In this document: one piece after another, positions 18,638 to 27,900 of the stretch
Layout: each line of letters opens with the position of its first letter
Position numbering within the stretch: position 1 is the stretch's first letter
Assembly (NCBI RefSeq): GCF_018215265.2
Contig: NZ_CP136562.1
Span: 682,001-746,000 of the forward strand
DNA from: Paenarthrobacter sp. GOM3
GTDB taxonomy: Bacteria > Actinomycetota > Actinomycetes > Actinomycetales > Micrococcaceae
Direction: 5' to 3'
DNA: 64,000 bases
Notes under the pieces: generated by a model
Told to the model about the DNA's origin: nothing
What the model saw: only the letters and a program-made list of their open reading frames with translations
The model's database searches: none
Program-made: the position numbers and the translations under genes

Positions 18638-19893
18638 CGGCACGCCTCCAAATCCTCGCCGTACCGCAACCAGTCCGGCAGGTCCTGGGTCAGCGCGTCA
18701 CGGATGGCGGGCGATCCAGCGCTCCGCCAGTCGACGTCGTCGTTGATCTCAATCTCGTACTTCTTCCACTCGAACCAATTGATCATCTTCAACTGCGGAT
18801 ACTCTTGGTGTGTTTCGGCGGAAAAGACCTGGCGCCACCAAGCACGCTTGACGTCCAACTCGGAGGCTCCGCCGCGCGCAGGCGTGAAGATCGCGGCGGT
18901 CTCCGGGATGGCCACCGGACGGTTGTGGTCCACGCCGTACACCTGGTAGAAATCCGGCACGGAGCTGTCGTCGCCCGCCGTGCCGTTGTAGGTTCCGTTG
19001 AGCATGGCCAGGAACTTGCCCGGTTCGGCAATGTCGTTGTTTCCCCAAGGGCGCTGGTTGCCCCAGTGGTACAGAGAGACTCCCACCCAGTCCACCGCGT
19101 CATCCCCCGGATAGTAGGGCGCATACGTGTCATCGGCCATGGTGAGGGTGCCGTCATGGTCAGTATCAAGCGCGGCGAAGTCCGGGGTTCCCGGACGGGC
19201 CGCGTATTGGCCACCGGTGAACGGATAGCCGCCCCCATAATTCGGCGCCCACATCATGGAGGTGCCCGGCGCCTGGCTGTGCACCGCCGCCGCTACCTTG
19301 CGGAAAACCTCCACGTAGCGCGTCGGCTGCTGGCCCCAGGAATACCAGGAACCGTTCATCTCATGGGCAAAACGTACGACGACGGGCGTCCCCTGATCAT
19401 TGATGGCACGTAAGTCGGTGGCCAACTTGGCGATCACCTCATCGCTCATGGTCGCCAAGCCGCCGTGCGGCTCCAGTGTCAGGAGCAGCACCCCGCCCGT
19501 CGCCCGGACCTGCGTGACGGCATTGGTGGTGTGCGCCCATGTTTCGTCGTCATAGGGAATGTCGGAGAACTGCACCACCACTGCGGGGTCGTGCCCCAGA
19601 TTGGCCCGGTGTTCAGCCAGGGTTTCGGTGTCCCAATCCAGGTTCACCCCGAGGAGCACGCCATCTTTGGGGATGATCGATGCCGCGTCGCCGGCCTTGC
19701 ACAACGACAACGCCTGCACGATGGGAACCACCTCCTTGGAAGCGAAACCCAGCCCGGTAGCCGCCAACGCCGTCACCAGCAGGGGAGCGACCAGGCTGGC
19801 TCGCCTCCGTTTGCGGTCCGGGTGGCCGGTGAAAGTGGGGGGAGTTGGCTTCTGCCGTGACGGCCGCGGCGTTACTGTGGTGGCGCGGGCCAT
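18634..19893 (-). CDS. Membrane-anchored GH26 glycoside hydrolase
   Basis: A 419-residue exoenzyme of family GH26 (beta-mannanase/endo-glucanase type). A hydrophobic anchor or signal lies at about residues 30-60 without an obvious cleavage site; the catalytic acid is in VVRFAHEMNGSWYSWG and the nucleophile in PVAIPETAAIF. A TDHDGTLTMADD insert resembles a calcium-binding loop. The ATG follows the STAS stop by one base, so the genes are coupled and the long in-frame extension upstream is a shadow of the STAS gene. Acting with the glycosyltransferase, it probably trims or releases the polysaccharide made by the operon. Confidence 0.87.
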   Translation of the reverse strand: MARATTVTPRPSRQKPTPPTFTGHPDRKRRRASLVAPLLVTALAATGLGFASKEVVPIVQALSLCKAGDAASIIPKDGVLLGVNLDWDTETLAEHRANLGHDPAVVVQFSDIPYDDETWAHTTNAVTQVRATGGVLLLTLEPHGGLATMSDEVIAKLATDLRAINDQGTPVVVRFAHEMNGSWYSWGQQPTRYVEVFRKVAAAVHSQAPGTSMMWAPNYGGGYPFTGGQYAARPGTPDFAALDTDHDGTLTMADDTYAPYYPGDDAVDWVGVSLYHWGNQRPWGNNDIAEPGKFLAMLNGTYNGTAGDDSSVPDFYQVYGVDHNRPVAIPETAAIFTPARGGASELDVKRAWWRQVFSAETHQEYPQLKMINWFEWKKYEIEINDDVDWRSAGSPAIRDALTQDLPDWLRYGEDLEACR

Positions 19894-19894
19894 G

Positions 19895-20332
19895 TCAGCC
19901 CCAACCCAAGATACGACGCCGTCGGGCGAAGAGGTTGAGCCACCGGAACCCGGTCGCCTGGTGGCGTGCGCGCTCGAGTCTCTGGCCGCCGTCGACCGCT
20001 TCCTCCCTGGTGCCATAAATGCGGGCCACTTGCCCCAGATGGGCCTGGAGGCGGGTAGTTTCCAAAGCTGCGGAGCTTCCGAAAAGGCGTAGGTCACCGC
20101 CGCGGGCGCGCAGGAGGTGCAACACCTCAAGAAGGCCAACGACGCCGGAAGCGCCAACGGTTGTCACTGCTGCCACATCCAGCAGGACCAGGACGGGACC
20201 GTCAGTTGCGGCCTTTGCGGAGTCTTGACGAATGGCAAGGACGGTTGCTGCGTCCAAGGCGCCGGTGAGGGTCAGGTCGAAGGATGACAGGGACGTGGGC
20301 GTGGTGTTTGAAGCATGGGAAAGTGTGGACAT
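19895..20332 (-). CDS. STAS-domain protein (anti-anti-sigma-like)
   Basis: A 145-residue protein with a STAS fold over residues 15-105: LVLLDVAAVTTVGASGVVGLLEVLHLLRARGGDLRLFG contains the conserved phosphorylatable-Ser region in the form G-A-S-G. A basic C-terminal tail (FARRRRILGWG) is unusual. AGGAG is 10 bases before the ATG. Lying between a polysaccharide synthase and a glycosidase, it probably regulates the membrane synthase or a sigma switch; no anti-sigma kinase is nearby. Confidence 0.85.
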   Translation of the reverse strand: MSTLSHASNTTPTSLSSFDLTLTGALDAATVLAIRQDSAKAATDGPVLVLLDVAAVTTVGASGVVGLLEVLHLLRARGGDLRLFGSSAALETTRLQAHLGQVARIYGTREEAVDGGQRLERARHQATGFRWLNLFARRRRILGWG

Positions 20333-20384
20333 GATGGTCGCTCCTGGCTGGGGGTTGGAACGGCGTTATGGGGGATGCGGGTGA

Positions 20385-22283
20385 TCAGCGCCTGGCAGGC
20401 GGAGGGGTGAGCGCAGTTGTCCCGAGGACGCTGGTGAGTTCATCGGGAGTGGGCATGGGATCCACCTGCTCCTCTCCCGGGCCCCGGTACCTTGCGGCGC
20501 CGATGACCACGCTAAGCAAGGCAAGGTCCAAGGCCACCCAGGCGAGCGTGATGAGCGTGGGGTAAAGCGGTGCCGCGCCAGCGGCTACGCGGGCTATGCC
20601 GATGCCCGACGAGATCACCAGCACGGCCATCGCCACCAACTGAAGCCGGACGTGATGGAAACCGCGTCCTGCCGCCTGCTTGCTCTTGGCCGTGACCGAA
20701 AACGTCAGGTGCTTGCCAAGGAAGACCGCCGCAGCACCTGAAGAGGTGGCCGCGATCCAGGTGGGGAAGAGCGCGAAGGACCACTGCTGGCCGCGCCACA
20801 AACCCTTGGACCCGTTGCCCGCAACCTGGAACAAGAGCTGGCATGAAAGGAAGAACGGCAGGAACAGGCAGAAGAACACCACCGGACTCGCCGTGAGAGG
20901 GTAGGTGCCGGCCACCAGGAAAACCACCGGCGCCGCAATGTAGCTCAGGGCGGCGAAACCGTTCAGGTAACTGGTCATGGTGCCCAAATACATGAGGCGC
21001 TGCGCCAGCGTGAGCCCCCGCAGGAACAGCGGATTGTCGTTGAAAAACACTTGCATGGTGCCGGCTGCCCAGCGGTGGCGCTGGGACAACATGGTGGACA
21101 CATCCTCCGGGGCCAACCCGTGGACCAGGATTTCATGGTGGTAAACGCTGCCCCACCCCATGGCGTGAAGGTGCATGGCCGTTGCCATGTCCTCCGTAAT
21201 GGTGGTGGTGTCCATCGGGTGGATGGCCAAGGCCTGGTCGGTGTGGGCAACATCCACCGACTCCAGGACAGCGTCGAGTTCCGGCACCGCGTCCTCCGTG
21301 GTGGCCTCCGGGGCAGCCAAAGCGGCCGCATGGAAGGAAACCCGGAGCTCGAACGTGATCTCCGCCAGTACATCGCCCCGACGGAGCTGTTGTTCGGCAC
21401 GGGTAACCGCTGCCATGGCCTGTTCCACTACCGGCATGGCGGCCGGATGACGACGGCCCAGCTCCCCGAGGAGGTCCTGCAGCCGGGACCGGCCCCTGCG
21501 CAGGGCACTCCAGGTGTGCTCGGTGGCGGTCCGGGTGTAGCGCGTCAGGCCCAGGGCCATGAGGGCTTCCCTGCGCAGGACAGCATTCGAACCGCAGAAG
21601 AACGCTGCGTCCCAACCGTCCTTGCCCTGCTGGATGGGTCCGTAGAACAGTTCGGCCTGGCTGCCCAGGGGGTCCCGGTCCGGAACATTCCAGAAGTGTT
21701 GCGGGGTCTGGACGAAGGCTACTTCCTCGGCATCGAAGTAGCCGAGGACCCGGTCCAGGAACCGTGGTTCCGGGACTTGGTCCGCGTCCAGGATGGCCAC
21801 GAATTCGCCCGTGGTCATGGACAGTGCGTTGTTGACATTGCCCGCCTTGGCGAACCGCTGCCGGCCGTCCCACTCGGGACCACGGGTAATGTAGCCGACG
21901 CCGATCTGCCGGGCTGCGCTCGCGAACCCGCTGCGGTTCCCGTCGTCCAGGATCCATGTTTTGTGCGGATACTCCATGTCCCTGGCCGCGATCGCGGTCT
22001 TGAGGACAAGCTCAAGCGGCTCGTTGTAGGTGGCGATGAAAACGTCCACGGTCCGGCCCGGCAGGGCAGGCGGGGGCGGTGGCCGCCGTCGTGCGTTCCA
22101 CATGGTGACGGCGTACAGCGTCGACTCGCCCAGGCTGTAGGTTTCCGCGGCCACGAGCGGCAGGGAGATCCACCACGCGTCCCACGCAACTGTGCCCGAC
22201 CAGCGCCAACTGATGTAGATCAATCCAAACGAAACCACGAGGACCGCAAGGATCCTTACCAATATCTGCTTGTGAATGCCCAT
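20385..22283 (-). CDS. Membrane glycosyltransferase family 2, cellulose/hyaluronan-synthase type
   Basis: A 632-residue processive polysaccharide synthase. Two helices (about 8-55) are followed by the GT-A domain with DVFIATYNEP, ILDDGN, ILDADQVPEP, ITEDMAT and QRHRWAAGTMQ (the D,D,D,QxxRW set), then five or six helices. A roughly 100-residue helical, Ala/Glu-rich insert stands between the DxD and TED motifs. No PilZ domain follows, so c-di-GMP control through PilZ is not expected. GGAGG is seven bases before the ATG at 22283; the longer upstream frame is not used. First gene of the operon with STAS and GH26. Confidence 0.9.
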   Translation of the reverse strand: MGIHKQILVRILAVLVVSFGLIYISWRWSGTVAWDAWWISLPLVAAETYSLGESTLYAVTMWNARRRPPPPPALPGRTVDVFIATYNEPLELVLKTAIAARDMEYPHKTWILDDGNRSGFASAARQIGVGYITRGPEWDGRQRFAKAGNVNNALSMTTGEFVAILDADQVPEPRFLDRVLGYFDAEEVAFVQTPQHFWNVPDRDPLGSQAELFYGPIQQGKDGWDAAFFCGSNAVLRREALMALGLTRYTRTATEHTWSALRRGRSRLQDLLGELGRRHPAAMPVVEQAMAAVTRAEQQLRRGDVLAEITFELRVSFHAAALAAPEATTEDAVPELDAVLESVDVAHTDQALAIHPMDTTTITEDMATAMHLHAMGWGSVYHHEILVHGLAPEDVSTMLSQRHRWAAGTMQVFFNDNPLFLRGLTLAQRLMYLGTMTSYLNGFAALSYIAAPVVFLVAGTYPLTASPVVFFCLFLPFFLSCQLLFQVAGNGSKGLWRGQQWSFALFPTWIAATSSGAAAVFLGKHLTFSVTAKSKQAAGRGFHHVRLQLVAMAVLVISSGIGIARVAAGAAPLYPTLITLAWVALDLALLSVVIGAARYRGPGEEQVDPMPTPDELTSVLGTTALTPPPARR

Positions 22284-22617
22284 GTTTAGCCTCCGGGTAA
22301 CTGCTGGGGAAAAGGCAAAGGCGCGGCAGGCTGTCCCTACGCCCTGCAGGCGAAGTTGGGAGGACACGGCTGACGCGCCTGGAGCATGCATCGTTGATGC
22401 TCAGAGGAAGGAATTCAGTTGCGAACGGAATTTCCCTAAGCCACGGACTTGTTGGGCCAAGTCGATGGTTCCTCTTTCCACTTTCTCCCGCCTACATTTC
22501 GTCGCCGTTACGGGACTGATAAGTACTTTCGCGTTGATTATTTCCGCGCAGTGACATTTTGCGTGTCCCACCCAAAAGCCTTGCGCGGCGAATGACAAGG
22601 CAGTCAGAGTTGCCTTC
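22284..22617. promoter_or_regulatory. Divergent intergenic region between polysaccharide synthase and GH16 genes
   Basis: 334 bases without a convincing gene. On the plus strand TTGCGC (22581-22586), 18 bases, then CAGAGT (22605-22610) ends seven bases before the GH16 ATG, a probable leaderless promoter. The other end carries the ribosome binding site of the synthase gene. It is less GC-rich in the middle (22400-22560). Confidence 0.5.
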
Positions 22618-23880
22618 ATGAAGCGAAGACTCACGCCCTGGGTGATGGTCATCGTCGGATTTACCCTCATAGCGACACTCATCGCTCCTGAGCCTCCGGC
22701 GCTGGCGGCAGCCGGCATGCCCGCCCCCGGTGCGCTGGTGTGGAGCGACGAGTTCAACGGGCTCGCCGGAAGCGCCCCGGACAACAGCAAATGGCTCCAC
22801 GACACAGGAGGGTCGGGGTGGGGCAATGGCGAACTGCAGTACTACACCAGCAGTACGCGGAACGCTGCCATGGACGGCCACGGAAACATGGCCATCACGG
22901 CACGCCGCGAGAATCCCGACAACTACTCCTGCCACTACGGAACGTGCCAGTACACCTCCGCCCGGCTCCTGACTGCGGGGAAGTTCAGCCGGAACCAAGG
23001 ACGCTTCGAAGCGCGTCTCAAGCTACCCAAGGGACAAGGAATGTGGCCCGCGTTCTGGATGCTGGGCGACAACGTCTTCACAGACGGCTGGCCCAACAGC
23101 GGAGAACTCGACGTGATGGAGAACGTCGGCAAAGAACCCGGAACCATTTGGGGAAGCATCCACGGCCCAGGCTATTCCGGCGCCAACTCGGTCAACGCCA
23201 GCTACACCCTGCCCAACGGCAAAGTCCTGGGGGACGCGTTCCACACCTTCACCGTGGACTGGGGGCCGGAGTCCATCACCTGGTACATCGACGGCATTCC
23301 GTACTCGCATAAGACCAAAGCCAGCGTTTCAGGGCCCTGGGTTTTCGACCACAACTTCTTCCTTCTGCTCAACCTCGCCGTCGGCGGCAATTGGCCCGGA
23401 GCACCGGACCCAGGGACAGTGTTACCGCAATCCCTGTTGGTGGACTACGTGCGCGTTTACGAACTCGCGGCCGCGCCGTCGCCACCGGCCGCCGCAGCCA
23501 GCGTCCGGATCCAGGGTTATGCGGGCAAATGCATCGACATCGCCGGACGCCAGGCCATCGACGGTTCCCAACTCCAGTTGTGGGACTGCGATACTGCTGC
23601 CTCCGAACAATGGACTTTTGCGGGCAACGGAACCGTGCGGGCATTGGGCAAATGCATGGACGTGGCGTGGGGCTCCACCTCCAACGGCGCCCGGATCCAG
23701 CTAACTACATGCAACGGAAGCGCGGCGCAGCAGTTCGTCCTTAACTCCGCCGGGGATTTAGTGAACCCACAGGCCAACAAATGCGTGGACGTCGCGGACT
23801 GGTCATCTGCGAATGGTGCACGCCTGCAATTATGGGATTGCGCCGGGTCCGCCAACCAAAAATGGTGGCGGACGGTGTAA
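22618..23880 (+). CDS. Secreted GH16 beta-glucanase with ricin-type carbohydrate-binding module
   Basis: A 420-residue extracellular enzyme hydrolysing beta-1,3(-1,4)-glucans. Signal peptide 1-31 (ends ALAAAG); GH16 domain about 40-280 with the catalytic E-L-D-V-M-E (E163, D165, E168); CBM13/ricin B-like trefoil about 290-420 with three QLW-type repeats (QLQLWDCD, RIQLTTCN, RLQLWDCA) each with a cysteine pair. It is divergent from the polysaccharide synthase operon and may act on a surrounding or imported glucan. Confidence 0.93.
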   Translation: MKRRLTPWVMVIVGFTLIATLIAPEPPALAAAGMPAPGALVWSDEFNGLAGSAPDNSKWLHDTGGSGWGNGELQYYTSSTRNAAMDGHGNMAITARRENPDNYSCHYGTCQYTSARLLTAGKFSRNQGRFEARLKLPKGQGMWPAFWMLGDNVFTDGWPNSGELDVMENVGKEPGTIWGSIHGPGYSGANSVNASYTLPNGKVLGDAFHTFTVDWGPESITWYIDGIPYSHKTKASVSGPWVFDHNFFLLLNLAVGGNWPGAPDPGTVLPQSLLVDYVRVYELAAAPSPPAAAASVRIQGYAGKCIDIAGRQAIDGSQLQLWDCDTAASEQWTFAGNGTVRALGKCMDVAWGSTSNGARIQLTTCNGSAAQQFVLNSAGDLVNPQANKCVDVADWSSANGARLQLWDCAGSANQKWWRTV

Positions 23881-24085
23881 AAAAACGTCCGACGGCGGCG
23901 CGCACGTAGCGCGGGTCCGGCGACTATTGCTGGGGCGGCTGGGGAGCTTCCTGGAGTAGTCGGCGGGACCTTTGCGCGAGGCGCGCCGCCGTCGCGGCGG
24001 TTACCGATGTGCCCGGCCGGGACGGTGCCCGGCCGGGCCGCGGTTTCTGATGCTGGGCTGGCTACAGTATTTGGTGCTGGGCCTG

Positions 24086-24916
24086 CTACGGCGCCGGCTG
24101 GCAGCGCGGACAGAAATAGATGTCCCGTTCCTCGGTTCCGTCAGGGCCGGCCAAGAGACCGCGCCGAACCGTGGTGCCGCAACGCCTGCACGGTTGGCGC
24201 TCCCTGCCGTAGACCCAGTAGCCGGGACGCAACGCGCGGGGCCCTAAAGTAGTCCGGCGGCCAGGTCCAAGGTTTTCACCCAGGAGACGTTTGGCGTCGT
24301 TGACTGTCTTGGCCAGGTCAGGCACTTCACCGATCGGGAGCGCCGGGTGGATGCCGGAGAGGAAACATGCTTCACATCGGTAGATGTTGCCAATCCCTGC
24401 AAGCTTCCGTTGGTCCAACAGGGCGAAACCCACCGTGGCGTCCGGTTCGGCCCGAAGCCTGCGTAGTGCTTCTTCTTCATCCCAGTCCGGACCAAGGAGA
24501 TCCGGCCCGAGATGTCCAACGATCTTTTCTTCCTCCGCCGTCGGCACCACTTCCAGGATGCCCAGCGAGAACCCCACCGCGTCAGCCGCGGCCGTGCGCA
24601 GGACGCACCGTGCCGTGTGCCCGGGCTTGGTCCAGCGACCACCCGGTGGGTAGATCATCCAGTTGCCCTCCATCTTGAGGTGGGAATGGATGGTCAGTTC
24701 CCGGGGCTTCCTGCTGGCGCCGGGATCTTCGTCAACCGGTCCGGCCAGGCGCATGAGCAGGTGCTTGCCCCGGGGGACCACTTCCTTCATGGTCCAGCCC
24801 GACAGGTTGAGGGTGGCGAAGCGTGGCACACGGAAGTCCGACGCGGTGATGATTTGTCCAGCCAAAGCTTCGTTCAACCGTGACGCGGCGCGCCAAATGG
24901 AATCGCCTTCAGGCAC
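24086..24916 (-). CDS. Fpg/Nei-family DNA glycosylase
   Basis: A base-excision repair DNA glycosylase/AP lyase of 276 residues. The GTG at 24916 gives (M)PEGDSIWRAASRL, with Pro2 and Glu3 as the catalytic N-terminus of the family; the longer frame upstream is therefore wrong. KLAGIGNIYRCEACF is the helix-two-turn-helix, and the C-terminus has a zinc finger (CRRC...CPRC). It belongs to the Nei-like group common in actinobacteria. It overlaps the helicase stop by 8 bases, so they are co-translated. Confidence 0.93.
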   Translation of the reverse strand: MPEGDSIWRAASRLNEALAGQIITASDFRVPRFATLNLSGWTMKEVVPRGKHLLMRLAGPVDEDPGASRKPRELTIHSHLKMEGNWMIYPPGGRWTKPGHTARCVLRTAAADAVGFSLGILEVVPTAEEEKIVGHLGPDLLGPDWDEEEALRRLRAEPDATVGFALLDQRKLAGIGNIYRCEACFLSGIHPALPIGEVPDLAKTVNDAKRLLGENLGPGRRTTLGPRALRPGYWVYGRERQPCRRCGTTVRRGLLAGPDGTEERDIYFCPRCQPAP

Positions 24917-27900
24917 GGATCCGCAGTCCCTTCGGGGTTGAGTATGCGCCCGCCGCCGCCAGTGCAACCGCGATGGGGGTTTCCAGGAGATCGTGGCCAT
25001 TGACCTTCTCCATGAAGAGCTTGTCCACTGCTCCGCGCCGCACCACGTCCACCAACGCTTGGGCGGCGACGGTCAGCACAAGCTCATCCTGGCTGAAAGT
25101 GAGTAGCGTCTTACCGCCGCGTTCCACGTAAAGGACCAGCGCGCCGTCGACCATGACCACCAGCGCCCCTGCTTTACGCCCCGGGCGGTGGCCGGACCCG
25201 GCGTCGACGGACAGCGCAGGCCAGGGGAGCGCGGCACCGTAGGGGTTGGCCGGGTCCGTGGCGGCGAGTGCCAACGCGGACGGTTCCGCCTTGGAAATGC
25301 GGGCATCCTCCGTGAACGACCGGAGACGGTCTACGGTTGCAGGGACGGCGAACTGGGCAGCCCCCAAATGCTCGATGAAGTACCCGCGCCGGCATCGTCC
25401 GGCTTCTTCAAGCCGTGCAAGGACCTTATACATGAGCCCAAAGCCACCCAGGATGTTCTCAGCCATCACCGAACCGCGGGTTACGACGCCGTACCTGTCC
25501 AGCAGCAGCTCAGCGGTGCCCCGGGCGTGGATGGTGGGGTCCAATTCCGGCGCAGGCAACGCGGACCAGCGGCCGACGGCTGAAGGCGGCGCGGGTGCAA
25601 CACCACCCGTGACGGAGCCATAGCGGCCACCGGTGAGTCCGGGTGATCCCAGCAGCCCTGTCCCGTGGGAACGGCCGAGCCTGCTCATGCGCGGTGCACG
25701 TGCCCTCGGCGCCTTGGCGACCTGTCGGTGGGCTGTTTTCCCGCCGGCAATCATGGCACGGACGGGGGCGAAAGTATCTCCAGTGACCCGCCCCGCCCAG
25801 ACGAGGTCCCACAGCGCCGTCACCACTGCGTCGTCACTGAGCACCGTATCCATGCCACCAGCCACGTCCGTTAGTTGCCGGAAGAAGTAGCCGCCGCCCG
25901 CGCTGAAGTGCTCAAGGAGCCGCTGTTGGGCATCACCCGGTTCGAAGTCGGGAGAAGGATTGAGGGTCAGCTCCGCGGAGTCGGCAACGTGGAGGCTGAT
26001 CCAGCCGTCGTTTCCGGGCAGGGACCCGGCCCCGGACCAGAGGAGCTCCCCGGCGGCCATCAGTTCGTCCAGCATGGCCGGCTTGTAATCCGCTACCCGG
26101 CTCGCGAGTACCAACGGTTCCCATGCTGACGCCGGGATGGGCACGCCGGACAGTTGGTCCACGGCTGTGATGATTCCGTCCAGCCCGCGCAATGCCTGGC
26201 TCCGGGACTTGCCCGGTGCAGTCACGTTTTGCCACTCGGGAAGGAACCGCCCATAAGCGGCAGTGTCCACAGGTTCTACTTCGGCCCGCAGCGCGGCCAG
26301 CGAACGACGCCGCAGCTTCCGCAGGACCTCGGCATCACACCATTCGCTGGCGGGAGGGGCGTCAACGGACATGAGCCCGGGGTCCGTTGCTTCGGCGGTT
26401 TGCGGCTCGGCCACTGCATGCGGACGGAACTCGCCTTCCACTACGCGCCCATCGCCAGCCAGCCGCTTCAGCGCGCCATTGACGACGGCGACGCCCAGCC
26501 CCAGCCTGGTGGCAGCCTCGGCTGCAGTAAACGGTCCGTGGGTGCGGGCATACCGTGAAACGAGGTCGCCCAGGGGATCGTGGACCGGCTCAATGAACGC
26601 GAGGGGGACGCCCATGGGCAACGGGACGCCAATAGCGTCGCGCAGCCTGGCCGCGTCCTCCACCGCAGCAAAGCGTTCGACGCCGCCAATAGTCACCTTC
26701 AGCGCGCGATTTGCTTTCTGGAGTGCGGCGAGGTGATGGCCGGCGTCAGCAACACTGCCGTGTGGTGCTGCCGCGGGGGCTTCGTCGATGTGGTCCGGAT
26801 CCCCGGGGTCCGTTGGCTGGTCCAGAGCCGGTGGCAGGGAGGGTTCGGCCTGTTCCTGTCCTTGCAGCCGTTCCGCTACTTCCTCAATGCTGAGCGGGCC
26901 AAGCAGGCGCAAAAGGTCAGCGACGCCTTCCATGGCACGAACCCGCCTGTCAGGCAGGAGCCTTTGCAACTCCAGCTCGGTCCGGTCAATGACAGCCGCG
27001 TCCAGGAGTTCACGGAGTTCAACCCGCCCCAGGAGTTCGTTGAGGAGTGTGGAGTCCAGTGCCAGGGCAGCGGCCCGCCGTTCGGCGAGCGGTGAATCGC
27101 CCTCGTAAAGGAACTGGGCCACGTAGCCAAACAGGAGGGACTTTGCGAACGGGGAGGGCTGCTGCGTGGTGGTTTCCACGATCCTGAGCTCGCGGCGCTC
27201 CACCGATGCGGCAATGTCTTTGAGCGCGGGCAGATCGTAAACATCCTGCAGGCACTCGCGGACTGCTTCGAGCACGATAGGGAAGGAAGGGTATTTCTTG
27301 GCGACGTCCAGCAACTGGGCAGAGCGCTGGCGCTGCTGCCAGAGTGGTTGCCGTTTGCCGGGGTTCTGGCGGGGCAACAGCAGTGCCCGGGCTGCGCATT
27401 CCCGGAACCGGGAAGCGAACAGGGCGCTGCCTCCCACTTCAGTTGTGACGATCTGCTCGAGTTCCTCGGGATCGAAAAGAAACAGGTCAGCGCCGGGCGG
27501 TTCGTCTTCCATCATGGGGACGCGCAGCACAATGCCGTCGTCCGCTGCCATGGCCGAACCATCCAGGCCGTAACGCTGCTGCAGGCGCTGGCCCACGGCG
27601 AGTGCCCAGGGGGCATGAACGGGCATCCCGAACGGGCTGTGGAGGACTACGCGCCAGTCTCCAAGTTCGTCATGGAAGCGTTCCACCACCAACGTGCGGT
27701 CGCTGGGGACGATCTCCGTGGCTTCCTTCTGCTCCCTCAAGTACTGCAGCAGGTTGCTGGCAGCGAAGGCATCCAGCCCGCTGGCCTGGCAACGCTCCAT
27801 GGCGGGTGCTTCGTCAGCGGCTGAAAGTTCCCGTATGAACGCCCCCAAAGCGCGGCCCAGGTCCACGGGCCGGCCCAGCGAATCACCCTTCCAAAAGGGC

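Noticed and set aside
19894..20157. N-terminal extension of the GH26 frame
   Set aside because: It is the shadow of the STAS gene; the signal anchor and the coupled ATG at 19893 define the start.
24009..24037. Two copies of a GTGCCCGGCCGGG palindrome after the GH16 gene
   Set aside because: Very short and fully G/C; could be part of a terminator but nothing decides it.
24917..25000. N-terminal extension of the Fpg/Nei frame
   Set aside because: Family members need Pro directly after the initiator Met, which is provided only by the GTG at 24916.
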